The notes beneath the pieces are model-generated. The model was not told where the DNA came from. It worked only from the letters and a program-made list of their open reading frames with translations, and did no database searches. A program made the position numbers and the translations under genes. Shown here piece after piece: positions 34,448 to 47,246 of a DNA stretch of 64,000 bases. Within the stretch, counting starts at the first letter, position 1, and the number at the start of each line of letters is the position of its first letter. Source of the stretch: Pistacia vera (lineage: Eukaryota > Streptophyta > Magnoliopsida > Sapindales > Anacardiaceae); the NCBI RefSeq assembly GCF_008641045.1, contig NW_022195466.1, forward strand, positions 124,001-188,000, given 5' to 3'.

Positions 34448-34700
34448 TATTAATTGTCATGTTTATGCTTACCTAGGTAACGATCCCTCATTCCATGTGA
34501 ATCGTTAATTGTATTCCCAAAAACAATCTAGATGATCGGACGGTCTCATGATCAATAATATACATTCAATAATTTGAAAATAAGATTTTACTTCATGCAT
34601 CTCTCCACTGTTACCAAAATGCCCTCATATAACTTCATTAATTTTTTTGTATTCTTATTTTTTCTCTTGACAAATTTCATACTATATGATTTTTTTTTTT
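34448..34700. repeat. array repeat X, copy 3 (end of the array)
   Basis: Similarity to 8393-8640 stops near a T run at 34690-34705. The following sequence is unique in the window. Confidence 0.7.
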
Positions 34701-37700
34701 TTTTTATAATGAGTGGGTAAATGTATATATATATTATTAGGCTCAATCTCATGTCAATCAATAAAACCTTTATATAGTAATACTCTATATAGGAAACTTC
34801 AATGTAGTCATACAAATTTTAATCCCAATTGGGCTAGTCATATATAAGATAAATTTCACATTGTAATAAGTTATAATTTTTTTTAGGTCTCGTCTTAAGA
34901 AACTTGTCTCTACATAATATATTTGTATTTTGCAAAAACATAATTTATGTTACATTAAAAGTTTAAGATGAATAATATTTATCTAAAGTTGTTTGAGACA
35001 GTAATTTATGCTTTAAAGTTATTATACACTCTTTTATCTTGCGAGTACGTAATAAGTTGCCAACTAGATACCTTCTTGTTTAAACCAAAATATTTCTAGT
35101 TTCTAAAGTATGTTTAACCACATTTTAATCCCAACTTTGGTCATTTTCATACATCATTCTCAAATTATCTCCCTTCCTTTTTGTCTAATTCCAATAATGA
35201 TTTCTTCTTCAATTAATACATACAAGGCTTATTGCTCATTTGGATGATTAGAAGAAATTAATATTCATTTCATTAGTGTAGTGAAGTTGTCGAATCTGTT
35301 CATTCAATTCATTTGACTACTGAAAAATGAATTATAAAATCAAAAATCAAACACATATTTTTTAATTAATACAATAATTTCTGTAACTACACCTCTATTA
35401 AGTTTAATCATCTCATAGTAATACATTTAGTTGATCCAATATATGACTATAGAATTTCTACTGTAGTTGGATAATTTAAAAGAGAGTTTTCATAAATATG
35501 CCTAGGTTTAGTTATACTCAAATTTGTAAACCTTCTACAAATAATCAAAAACTACCTTAAACCTCAACGTCCTAAGTCTTTTAATTAACTTTGAAATTTA
35601 TATAACCTTATAATTTCTTCACTATTTTTTTACAAATATGTCATATTAAATGACTAAATATCTCTAGACGTTAATTTCTTTTGATGGAGTTTGGGTTTTG
35701 ATATAGTTTTTGATGATTTCCTATAAAAGTGCCGTGAGTTTAAGTATCCGTAAACGTCATGGTGTAGAATTTGAAAATCTCCCATTTGAAATTAAATAAG
35801 CAATTTCATCATCTACTTTTGTCTTCCCCACCATATTTGAATAATATAATTCAGTCTCTGACTTTACACATAATGCCAAATGTACCATTATACTTCCAAA
35901 ATTCCGAATTTTCCCCCTAAATTGTATAAATTCACTATTTTGTCCCTTATGTGAAACTTCCCAGTTATTTCCATTGAAATTTCCCACTATACGTATTGGT
36001 TAGTATTGGGTAGTATCTTGTCCCCTATATTTTGTCTAATAAAACTTTATTTAATAGTATAACCTTGTTAAATGTAAGGATGAAATGTTATTTTCTAAAT
36101 TTTGAGGTAAAAATGTATTTAAATGGAATCATTGGGGTCCAGAATTTACCTCATTTCATTTTTACGTACTTTTTAAATTAAAAAATAAAAAGGAAAACAC
36201 TCCAATCATTTACTTATTAAATAAATATATTTCCTAATTAAACTTTTCTCATTTCTTATACATAAACTAAAATAACAATTAGGGTTCCTTTGGTATAACT
36301 TATTCGAGTCAAGCTATACAAGAAAAATTTATTGAAATAAAGCTTATAAAAACATAGCTTTTATGAAAGAGTTCTTAGTTGTTTGGGTAGGAGAATGTAA
36401 AAGATATTCTAATATTAATTTATTAAAAAGGGCTTTAATATATAGGAAATAATCAAGTCAATCTATAAAATATAATAAGAATATTTTGAAATTTCAACCA
36501 TTTTAATAAACTTAATTTAGCTTCTCCCATAATTGTAATATTATTACTTATTTTAAAGTTTGTAAGCGCTTTTGAAATGCAATTAAACAATCTAAATTTT
36601 TCTCAAAAGTGCTTATGACTTTAATAAACTCTTTCAATCCATAGATAGCCCACCCGAACCCCTTTCATATTACCGGATTCTTTGAATTAGATTATTTTGA
36701 ACACAAAGTTTAACTAAACTCAATAAAACTGTAAATATGAAGTAACTTTGTCCTCTGTGAGTGATACATATGGTGACCTCGAAACATGAAAGTTATAATT
36801 TTACATTTTAATTTTACAAGTTTTAAGTTTAGATGCAGATGTAAATTTTTAACAGCAGACCTTAAATTCTAACAATTTTTAGCTTCAATTTTTGTTCTAC
36901 AATAAACTGGGTGTGTTCTTTTATGAATCTCTTTTTTTAATATTAAAAATATCTAGAAATAAAAAGTAAAAATATCTTCGACATATTTGTTTGAAATAAA
37001 TATTTTAAAAATATGAAAAAAAAATGCATTTAGCATGCTTGTCTTGAAATATATGTATAAAAGAAATAAAAATACAAATTTATCACCTACACATTTATAA
37101 AGTTTCTTTAATTACAACTTATTTTCTATAATGGTTGATTCCCGTTTGCAATGTTGTGATAATTTTCTTTTTTACCTTGAACTGAAGTTTTTTGCTTTAT
37201 TAAAAAAAAAAAAAAAAAAAGGGAAAAATTAACTCTTTTTAATGAAAATTTTCTCTCTGCTATTCCTAAGTTTTCTTGGTTTGTAAAAACTAATGAATAT
37301 TATACATGCAAAGTGTGCAATAAAAATTTATATACAAAGTAACAGGAGATAAAATAAATGGATAAATTTATATAAAAATAAATGTTATAGATTCATAATA
37401 ATCGTATAAATAACACGAAAATATAATAATATCATCACTTACTTTGTACATAATTTTGGAGTGTATATTATTCAAATAAAATCACAAAATTTATATATGA
37501 ATATTGATTGATAAAATAAAAACATAAAAAGAGTTCATTAAAGATATAAACTTATAATACCATATGTGTTTGACTTTTTTCTGTGAGCACATGTTGGTTT
37601 TAGAATCCAACCTTAATTTATTTGTTTTGACATTTTTTTAGTAAGCTTTGCTTATTTTAGAATTATGGACCCTAAATCTCATTTTTTATGGATCCTTAGA

Positions 37701-38000
37701 TTATTATGTTTAATATGAAAGAAATAATATTTTTTTTTCCAAAACATTAATATATTTGAGAGTTAATTTTTTAATTAAATTAATAAATTATGATAATTTG
37801 AAAATTGAATTGATGGCCCTTGTCCGAGCACCGTTCTACTTAAAAAAATAATAAAATAAAAATAGAAAATATTTCTATAAATTTTCACTTTAAAATTTGT
37901 AAAAAAATTGGCCATGCAACGACATTATCTCATGTACGACACAATATTCTTAGTCGATATTTATGAGTCGGCTACAATCTCTAGAAACGCGAGTGACTGA
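34701..38000. other. unique AT-rich intergenic region, no gene seen
   Basis: Only short scattered reading frames with no protein-like composition. A run of A at 37200-37220. The last few hundred bases probably contain the promoter of the aspartic proteinase, but I cannot place a TATA box with confidence. Confidence 0.6.
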
Positions 38001-38200
38001 GCCATGCGTCTTTTCCTTGCAGATAATACTAGCTGCTGACAAACTGAGTTTTGAGCTTAATCCACTTTTCTGGCATAACTGTTTGCCTTTGCCTTAATCA
38101 CATAATTTCATAAACAGCTGCTGTTAGTATCTCACTTGCTTCAAACTCAAGTTTTAGCAGAATCCGAGGTTTGTTTTTTGTGCTTCTGTTTTATTTATTT

Positions 38201-38942
38201 TCTTCATTTCGTCACTACATGAACATGAACTAGTTGCTTTAAGCTCAAGCTGTTTCGTGATGGGGTTTTATATGATGTCTTTGTTAGTGTGTGAACTTTT
38301 TATTTCCTATTTTTTTATTTTTATGTTCAAGTCTTGGATGAATTTCTTTTGGTAATTATAGGTATTGATTTTGATTTTGTTTGTTCAGTTGTTTTGATGC
38401 CAACACTCACTCACAAACTTCACCAAGTTGAGAAAGTTCATGTAAATTATATTTTGTTTCTTAAATTAAGTCTTCAGTTTGAGAGCTTCAGGGGATTTTA
38501 GTTACAAGCAGCGATCGAGGCAAAAATCTTCAAGTAATTTATTCCCTTTTGCCCTTTTCTTGTGTTATTGTAATCAAATTTCTGATTTTTTGCTTGTGAT
38601 TTTGTCATGTTATCTTTTCTTCATTGTTATTGCTACGTGAACATGAACTAGTTGCTCTAAACTCAAGTTGTGTTAAAATGGGGTTTTATCTCATGTCTTT
38701 GTTTTGTGTGTGAGCTTTTTATTTCCTTATTTTGGCTTTCTTTTCAATCTTGGTTAGAGTTGCTTGGTAATTCAAGGAACTGATTGTTTGCTCACTTGTT
38801 TTGATGCAAACTTACATCAATTGAGAAAATTCGTATAAAGATAGATTTTTATTTCTTAATTAAGTCTTCAGTTTGAGAGCTTCAGGGGCCTTCAGTTCCA
38901 AGCGGGAATTGGGGCAAAATCATCAAGTAATTGATTCCCTTT
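38201..38942 (+). repeat. diverged direct duplication in the proteinase 5' leader
   Basis: Copy 1 (38201-38550) and copy 2 (38618-38942) share blocks such as gaacatgaactagttgct, gatggggttttatntnatgtctttgt-like sequence, and cttcagtttgagagcttcag. Each ends in tcaagtaattt/tcaagtaattg, a possible splice donor. They may act as alternative first exons of the downstream gene. Confidence 0.65.
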
Positions 38943-39028
38943 GCTAGGGTTGTTTGTCATCTGAAATGTCTAGATTCATATCAATATTACTGATTTTTGT
39001 TTTGATTTTTGTCATATTTTGCTACAGG

Positions 39029-41851
39029 ATGGAGGGAAAAGTTCGGTCTGTTTCTGTTTGTGGGTGTTGACATGCTTGATTCTTGCTGCTTGCTCTAGTG
39101 GGCTACTGAGAATTGGTTGAAGAAGCGGCGCCTTGATCTTCATAGTATAATGCTGCTAGAGTGGCAAGAAAGGAGGGAGTTAGGCTAATCATTTGTGTTT
39201 TCAGATAAGTTCTTGTGCCTTTGAGAACTATTTGGATGCTCAATACTTTGAAGATCGGTATTGGCTCGCCGCCGCAAAATTTCACTGTGATATTGATACT
39301 GGCAGCTCCAATCTCGGGTTCCATCCTCACAATGCTATTTTTCTGTGAGTTCTGGTTGATTCTGGCTTATTGCTGTTTATGTATTGATAAAAGTTTATTA
39401 AAAGCTTTTAATTATGTGCAGATCGCCTGCTATTTCCATTCACGTACAAATCAAGCAAGTCTAGTACATATACAGAGAATGGTAATATTCCGTTTCATGA
39501 ACGTTATATTTTCTCGACCATAATTGTGTGGTTAAAAGCTGAAATTTTTCTTCTTGAGTGGTTATTCAGGAAAACCTTGTGAAAAAATTATGGATCTGGA
39601 TCCGTTTCTGGTTTCTTTCAGTCAAGACAATGTTGAAGTCGGAGATCTTGTTGTCAAGGATCAGTGGGTTCTTGTTCTGAGAGTTTTGGAAATTAGTTTG
39701 TCCTTTGGTTGCAGAAATGCTTATGCATGTAAAGTTTTGTTCTTCAGGTTTTCATTGAGGCTACGCGAGAAGGAAGTTTAAGTTTTTGTATTGGCAAATT
39801 CGATGGAATACTTGACTTGGATTTCAGGAGATTTCGGTTGGGGGTGCTGTGCCAGTGGGTAGGATTCTTTTCTAAACTTGGTGCTTGTGCTTCGGGTTTG
39901 TGATTTAGATCTTTGGTGTCTTGGATAAACGATTCTTGGTTAAGTCCACAGGTATAATATGGTCCAGCAGGATCTTTGTAATTGAGGACGTCTTCCTCGT
40001 TCTGGCTCAACAGGATCCTGAGGCCTCTGAGGGCGGTGGAGATGTTTTGGTGGTGTTGTATCAAAGCACTTTAAAGGGAAGCACCACTTATGTTCCTGTT
40101 ACTCAGAAAGGTTACTGGCAGGTGTGTAGCCCAAAAATTGGTGGAAATTTTTGTCATCGCTATCCATGAGAAGAAATTGTATTTTATGTTAATTTGCATT
40201 TTATAGTTCAATATGGAGATTTTCTTATTGGGGCTGTTCACAGTGATTTGTGGAACTTTCTTTGGAAATCCATAGCTTTTTCCAAATAGTAATTGGCAAA
40301 ATTTGAAAATTGTGATTAATTTTCTCAGGTTATTGTGAGGGGGTTGTGCTGCTATTGTGGATTCAGGAACATCCTTACTCGCTGGTCCAACGGTATGGGC
40401 TTTTCATCCTTTCACAGTTGCTTTATTCTGAAAGTCTTCAGGCTTGATCAAATATCCTTCTTGTGATTTCATAAAATGTAATCATCTTTAAAGTTGCAAC
40501 TAATAATTTATAATTGTCAGTCTGTTGTGACTGAAATCAATCATGCCATTGGAGCTGAAGGTATTATCAGTGCAGAATGTAAGGAAGTTGTTTCTCAGTA
40601 TGGAGACTTGATATGGGAACTCTTAGTGTCAGGGGTAAGTTTTCTTCTACCACTTTCATTTCATTTCACAATCTATATAAATGTATCACATTTTAGATTT
40701 AACGAATTACTTTGTCATGGTCTACAGGTTCAACCTGACAAAGTATGTGCGCAACTTGGTTTATGTATCTTCAATGGAAATCACTCTGTGAGGTTAGAAA
40801 ATTAATACTATTCATGTTCTACTTCTTTCCCAACGTTTTTTCTGTAACTTGTAAGTTAGAACATCAAAATTAAAGCTTCTCGTAATGATGATCCAAGATT
40901 TTCCAAATGTGACAAGGGTTTGGATGATGTGCTTCTTCCTAAAACCTTTCTCCTTTCTGTCACAAATTGCCCTTTCCTTTCTCTCTGTGGTAGCAATGCT
41001 TAAGGATCTTGAGTTATTTAAATGTATTCAAGAAATCCTCTAGACTAACTTGTTTTATCTTTGCAGTACGGGCATCAAACAAGTGGTTGCGAAGGAAAAT
41101 ATGGATAGAGTATCAGCTGGGGATAGTGCTCTCTGCAGTGCTTGCGAAATGATGGTTATTTGGGTCCAGAATCAGCTAAAACACCAGGGAACAAAGGACA
41201 AAGTACTCGACTATGTAAATCAGGTGATAGTTGGAACTTTAGCCCGTTTAAATTCATAAACCTATATTAGTAACAATTTTTTGCTCTTTAATTTAGTAAA
41301 TTTTTTACTATATTATCATCAACAGCTCTGTGAGAGCCTACCAAGTCCAATGGGAGAATCAATAATAGACTGTAACAGCATGGTAAACATGCCAAATATC
41401 ACATTCACCATTGGCGATAAGCCTTTCAAACTCACTCCTGAGCAGGTTAGATTTCTTTATGATATAAGCACTCTGGTACATTATACTTTCTTATGTTTAA
41501 TGACTGATTTTACTCATTCTTAATATTATGTACTGATCACTCTCTTTGTTTGCCACCGCTCATGTTCTTCAGTACATTCTTAAAACTGGAGACGGCGTTG
41601 CTACAGTCTGCATCAGTGGTTTCATGGCTTTGGATGTGCCACCGCCAAGGGGTCCTCTGTGGTATGTTTTCTTAACATTTCAATTACACATACTAAACCG
41701 CACATTGACACAGCCAGTTCATGTTTCAGTTCCCTTTGGTTAATCACTGAAATTCTATCGATGCAGGATTCTGGGAGATGTATTCATGGGGGTATATCAC
41801 ACCGTCTTCGACTACGGTAATCTGGAAATTGGTTTTGCTGAGGCTGCTTAG
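39029..41851 (+). pseudogene. typical plant aspartic proteinase (phytepsin type, with plant-specific insert), frameshifted as given
   Basis: Family A1 vacuolar proteinase gene with about a dozen exons. ATG 39029 starts MEGKVRSVSVC, then a signal-peptide-like core (LILAACSSG) after a 2-bp frame error. Next come GIGSPPQNFTVI and the first active site DTGSS (39295-39309), out of frame by a lost T. FSQDNVEVGDLVVKDQ (about 39618-39665), VPVTQKGYW (about 40090-40118) and the second active site IVDSGTSLLAGPT (about 40354-40390, intact) follow. The saposin-like plant-specific insert spans about 40521-41440 with its Cys residues (SAECKEVV, KVCAQLGLC, ALCSACEMM, LCESLP, IIDCNSM). The C-terminus is GDGVATVCISGF, ILGDVFMGVYHTVFDYG and GFAEAA, stop at 41849-41851. 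Exons after about 40340 are clean; exons before it carry several 1-2 bp indels. It is either a young pseudogene or a real gene with sequencing errors. Confidence 0.85.
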
Positions 41852-42108
41852 TTGGCTACTGTCAGGTTTCTTAAAAATAGTGATGATCACACTAGCTCTC
41901 ATGGCAAGAACATAAAGTACTCCAGACTTTGATATATGACTCTTAATGATCACTATTGTTGATATAATCAAGTTCATCTGTAATTATATTATGTGCGAAT
42001 CCACTTCTGAACTCAGTGATATATATATATTCTTATTAGTTAATCTGAAACTCAATATCCATGGTATTTTCTCCCGATTGAAGTCTTTTGACTTTTTATA
42101 TATTTGAT

Positions 42109-43276
42109 CATTGTTTTAAAACCCGGATTGGAGGGTAACCTGCTTTACTGCCCAAGTCAACCAGTCTAACCGGTTAGACAGGTCAGTTAGACCGGTGACA
42201 TTAGCACTGCCCAAAAAAATATGTTTTTTTTTTTTTTAGAAAATTTTCAGATTTTCAATAAGAATACCAACTTAATTACCACCCAATTCAAACTCAATAA
42301 CAATTCCAACATGATTTAATTACAATCCAAAGTCTCCAAACATGATGTGTTCATTTATTATAAATTAAGTGACAAAATACATAATAATTAATAACAAAAC
42401 ATTTGGTGTAAGTATTTTTTACATACAAATTCAGTGAACAAATTATGCATCAAAGCAATAGATTCATAAAATAAAGACAGTGGAAATATCTTTACAAAAG
42501 AGAGAGTCATCGTCTTCGTCAATTTTGAGCAAGAGAAGTGTTGTCATCGTCGATTCCAGTAGAGGAGGGAGTCGTCGTCGTCGAGCAAGGGAGAAGGGAG
42601 GTGCGTCACCGCCGAAATCCAGCAAGGGAGGTGCTGCCATCGTCGGGCGACACAATCCAGCGAGGGAGGTGCTGTCGTTGTCGAGCAAGGGAGGAGAAGG
42701 GAGGTGCGTCGCCCCTGAAATCCAGTGAGAGAGGTGATGCCGTCATCGAGCAAGGGAGAAGGGAGGTGCGTCGTCATCGAAATCCAGCGAGGGAGGTGTT
42801 GTCGTCGTCGAGCAAGGGAGAAGGGAGGTGCATCGTTGTCGAAATCCAACGAGGGAGGTGTTGTCGTTGTCGAGCAAGGGAGAAGGGAGGTACGTCGTCT
42901 TTGAAATCTAGCGAGGGAGGTGCTGCCGTTGTCGGGCAAGGGTCCAAGGGAGAGTAGAGTTGAGAGATTGAATTGAGACTGAGCGTAGTTACTTTGAGAA
43001 GGGAGTTGCGATTTTAGAGAGTTGAGAGATTGAAGAGACTAGAATGGAGTGGAGGCACGTGAAAAAAACTTAGATTTAAGGTTTTTTCATTTTAAACATT
43101 GAGCCGTTTTACCAAGCAGTCCAGTTCGATCGGTCGATTCGCACTATGCATTCAATTTAATAGCGGGTTTAAACAGTTTTTTAACTAATAGCGGGTTTTA
43201 TATTACTTCGGACCGAACACACAACCAGGTCCTAGTCAAACCGGTTGGACCGACCGGTCTAGCTTTTAAAACAGTG
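42109..43276. mobile_element. non-autonomous hAT element with 8-bp target duplication
   Basis: The ends CATTGTTTTAAAA and (inverted) CACTGTTTTAAAA form terminal repeats, with AACCGG/ACCGGT-rich subterminal sequence. TATTTGAT flanks both sides (42101-42108 and 43277-43284), the length expected for hAT transposition. No transposase. The centre holds the 62-bp minisatellite. A 3' portion is duplicated at 46023-46475. Confidence 0.85.
42575..42935. repeat. 62-bp minisatellite inside the hAT element
   Basis: About five units starting gagcaagggagaagggaggt, at about 42575, 42685, 42748, 42810 and 42872. The last three are spaced exactly 62 bp. It is purine-rich, and its open frames on both strands are by-products of the repeat. 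Confidence 0.85.
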
Positions 43277-43644
43277 TATTTGATTAGACTTCAGACAATT
43301 AAGATGGGAAAATGTTCATGCTTAGAGGTGAGTGACTTTGAGCATCATCATTTGTAAAACGTTCTTACTTTGTCCATCTCCGAATCAATCAACGTGAGAC
43401 AGTAAAATCACCATGAATGACTTGAGTATAGCTTATGGAGGTGACATAATCAAACAAGAAATCTACAAAGTTCTGTATATATCAGTCTTTCCGACAAAGC
43501 AAATAAATACTCGTTACTCAAGTCTCGTACATTTGAGTTTAACGTGAACCCTTTGAAAAGAGACTACACTGTTACATGACACCAAGAAGTTATGAGATCA
43601 TTACATCGGGAACGTTGCTAACTAGCAGTGGCCGTTGCTATTAT

Positions 43645-44008
43645 TCATTGTTCTTCATCACTGTCGTTGCCGAACACTGAGGCGACACCTACTTTTGGCT
43701 TCTTTGCAGCACTTCCAGATGAGTTCTGCAAAATAAACAAGAGCGTTATCTCATAGTTGAAAGAAGTATTGTCCACGAAAGTGATGAGTTCCATTCATCA
43801 GAATTAATTTCAATATCAAGATCTCTTGTGCAAAACTAGGAAATTATTAGATTGAATCTCTAGTTGGACGTACCTTAGAAATGCCACCTTTAGAAGAAAA
43901 TCCGAATTTTAATGCCTTCCGTTGATCCTGATTGGCAAGTGCAGTAGCAGTTTTTGGTGCAGTGGAGGCTGGACCAGACCCAGATTCTTCTTCCTGTTGT
44001 TGCTGTTG

Positions 44009-44047
<39 letters not shown>

Positions 44048-45535
44048 TTTATGGGCGTCAGCCCTAGGTAACATTAAGGAATAAAAATGTAAGAGGAGAT
44101 GGCAAGAAACAAGAAAAAACTGAAACATCGCTTAAAGTCAACGGGAAATAAATGTAAGAATAGATAGGCTAAAGGGAAGCGCAACACAATACATTTGAGC
44201 AAACTTAGCCATCTCCCTCTCCTGACGTTGCTGTTCTCGTTTTTGCCGATCGTCGCGACTGCTTGAACCATGCAACTCTTTCATTTCTTTAAAACGCTAC
44301 AATCCACACAAAGTTGTTGCAGATTTAGGCAAGAACAAAAAGAATGCACCATAATACCAACTAACAATACCAAAATTCAACATTTACCTTCCTGTGATTG
44401 TGGTCGTATGAGCTCAGATGGGCTTCAAATTCCACAGCCAATTTGTATTGTTTGTTGCAAAGATCACAATAGAACACCTTCCGTATTTCCTTCACCTCGG
44501 TTTGAATTTTCTGCTCACGTTCTGCTAACACCTGAATTTTCATAATGTGCACGAAGCAGGCAGTAGAAGCCACCAGGTAATAAAAACTGCAGGATATTGT
44601 CAAGAGCTTCCAAAGTTGATATTCCCCTATGATATATCATTCCGGTCAAAAGACAAACATATATACTATATGTTGTCTTCTGCTATTAGATGTGGGTTCC
44701 AGAAAAGGTAAAGCATCAACCTCTATATTATCTAGGAATTATAGTATCTATAGACTACTATCTAGAAATTAAAAGGCATACCTCCCGCTTCTTGGCATTC
44801 TCCTCAGTCTCCTCTAGCTCAATATCAAGTTTCTTTCGCTGGATATTTTCTTCAGCCGTAAAAAAATCATCTTCTTCTTGTTTTCCAATCCCTAGTTTTG
44901 GGTCTCTGATCCCAGATTTTATTGGCTCAGTAATTCCTGAACATGAGTAACTAGTTAAAACTAGAACAGAGTTTCTACAATTGTTGTTAAAACTCAGTTG
45001 TCGATCACAGTAGCTGAAACCTGTACATCAAAATTCTCCTCTAAGACCATACCTTGCTCATCCTTCCCAAGACCTTTTCCTTTCCACCCCATTTTTTGTA
45101 GAAGCCTAAACCCAATATTTGACGATGTCAATTTCGTATCCAATGATGCTTGTTCCACGTTATCCAGATCAACATTCTCTGTTGGCTTCTGATGGATTGG
45201 CAATCGAAAATCCTCTGCCAAATCCTCAATAAGAGACTCCTCATATGCCTACACCACAAATGAAAAGAATAACTAAACACAATAGCACTAGAGATTTCTT
45301 CCAGATTCAGAATGTCCTGGTTAACTAAAAGGATAATCAACACATAAAATTAAACCCATTTGATTAAATAACAACAGAAACAAAAACCACTTCTTCACCC
45401 GACCTAATGGAAGCAATAAAGCGACATATCAATCCTAAGCAATTTGATATATCTATAGCGTACCTGCTCCTTGTCCTGTTGCCGTTTATCTCGACTGCTT
45501 ATTTCCTGTCTACCATTATACCATCTGTAATCCAT
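43645..45535 (-). CDS. G-patch / C2H2 zinc-finger protein (GPATCH8-like), copy 1
   Basis: Seven coding exons on the minus strand join in frame: 45464-45535, 45053-45248, 44782-44936, 44388-44531, 44193-44296, 43874-44063, 43645-43725. Total 942 nt, 313 residues, all GT/AG borders. Residues 1-24 are MDYRWYNGRQE...QDKEQ. The G-patch (about residues 55-92) has GFRLLQKMGWKGKGLG and continues ITEPIKSGIRDPKLGIG. The C2H2 finger (about 160-185) is YCDLCNKQYKLAVEFEAHLS. A charged RQKREQQRQEREMAKF helix follows, then 18 Gln, then an acidic end, SVFGNDSDEEQ. G-patch proteins activate DEAH helicases in RNA processing, so a nuclear RNA role is inferred. This copy lacks the upstream leader exon and native promoter, since copy 2's 3' side lies there, so its expression is doubtful. 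Confidence 0.9.
43994..44047 (-). repeat. CAG/CAA repeat encoding 18 glutamines, copy 1
   Basis: Mixed CAA and CAG codons with a pure CAG core of about 11 on the coding strand. Identical in length and interruption pattern to 47193-47246. Confidence 0.95.
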
Positions 45536-46843
45536 TCTTTATCACCTACATTATTGAAGCCACAAAAGATTAATAGAATTATTTCCACTGAGTCAATCAA
45601 TTTAGAGTCCAAAACAGTTGAGAAACTTGTGTACTGAATTTCCGATGCTGAACAATACCGCAATTTATTAGTTATCCGATTATCAATCTTAGTTAAGAAT
45701 TGGCAACGAGAGGCATTATAAGACACAAGAAAACTAATTAAAGGACAAATACATATTATCACATTTGCATCACAACATGCTTTCATATCCGGTTCTTGCA
45801 AACCCATATTATTATCTTCATGAAAAAATAAGAAATGACAAGGCAAAGCAAAAGAAAAGCCTACAACTATGAACTCCAATTTTCATTGTGATGGACTCAG
45901 TAAATTAAGAACAAATCTACACGTTAAAAGAATTAGAAATCAAACAGCATACTACTTTATTAAAACAGAACCTAACTCACAAAACTATAGACCAAAAATG
46001 ATACTTTATTTTAGTTTCTTTAGGAGGTGCATCGTTGTCGAAATCCAACGAGGGAGGTGTTGTCGTTGTCGAGCAAGGGAGAAGGGAGGTACGTCGTCTT
46101 TGAAATCTAGCGAGGGAGGTGCTGCCGTTGTCGGGCAAGGGTCCAAGGGAGAGTAGAGTTGAGAGATTGAATTGAGACTGAGCGTAGTTACTTTGAGAAG
46201 GGAGTTGCGATTTTAGAGAGTTGAGAGATTGAAGAGACTAGAATGGAGTGGAGGCACGTGAAAAAAACTTAGATTTAAGGTTTTTTCATTTTAAACATTG
46301 AGCCGTTTTACCAAGCAGTCCAGTTCGATCGGTCGATTCGCACTATGCATTCAATTTAATAGCGGGTTTAAACAGTTTTTTAACTAATAGCGGGTTTTAT
46401 ATTACTTCGGACCGAACACACAACCAGGTCCTAGTCAAACCGGTTGGACCGACCGGTCTAGCTTTTAAAACAGTGTATTTGATTAGACTTCAGACAATTA
46501 AGATGGGAAAATGTTCATGCTTAAAGGTGAGTGGCTTTGAGCATCATCATTTGTAAAACGTTCTTACTTTGTCCATCTCCGAATCAATCAACGTGAGACA
46601 GTAAAATCACCATGAATGACTTGAGTATAGCTTATGGAGGTGACATAATCAAACAAGAAATCTACAAAGTTCTGTATATCACAGTCTTTCCGACAAAGCA
46701 AATAAATACTCGTTACTCAAGTCTCGTACATTTGAGTTTAACGTGAACCCTTTGAAAAGAGACTACACTGTTACATGACACCAAGAAGTTATGAGATCAT
46801 TACATCGGGAACGTTGCTAACTAGCAGTGGCCGTTGCTATTAT

Positions 46844-47207
46844 TCATTGTTCTTCATCACTGTCGTTGCCGAACACTGAGGCGACACCTACTTTTGGCTT
46901 CTTTGCAGCACTTCCAGATGAGTTCTGCAAAATAAACAAGAGCGTTATCTCATAGTTGAAAGAAGTATTGTCCACGAAAGTGATGAGTTCCATTCATCAG
47001 AATTAATTTCAATATCAAGATCTCTTGTGCAAAACTAGGAAATTATTAGATTGAATCTCTAGTTGGACGTACCTTAGAAATGCCACCTTTAGAAGAAAAT
47101 CCGAATTTTAATGCCTTCCGTTGATCCTGATTGGCAAGTGCAGTAGCAGTTTTTGGTGCAGTGGAGGCTGGACCAGACCCAGATTCTTCTTCCTGTTGTT
47201 GCTGTTG

Positions 47208-47246
<39 letters not shown>

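Larger units (their letters stand above)
42824..46016. repeat. 3.2-kb tandem duplication, unit 1
   Basis: It matches 46023-49215 at a constant offset of 3199 bp with only a handful of substitutions (for example around 43322-43335 and 43480). It starts inside the hAT minisatellite and ends in the first intron of the G-patch gene. Six bases (tcttta, 46017-46022) separate the units. Confidence 0.95.

Noticed and set aside
42480..42957. Open frames of 82-139 codons on both strands
   Set aside because: They are produced by the 62-bp minisatellite, have low-complexity sequence in every frame, and lie inside a hAT element.
44270..44545. Plus-strand frames over the G-patch gene (also 44690-44950, 45407-45637 and their copies)
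   Set aside because: They overlap exons and introns of the minus-strand gene, whose exons join in frame with GT/AG borders.
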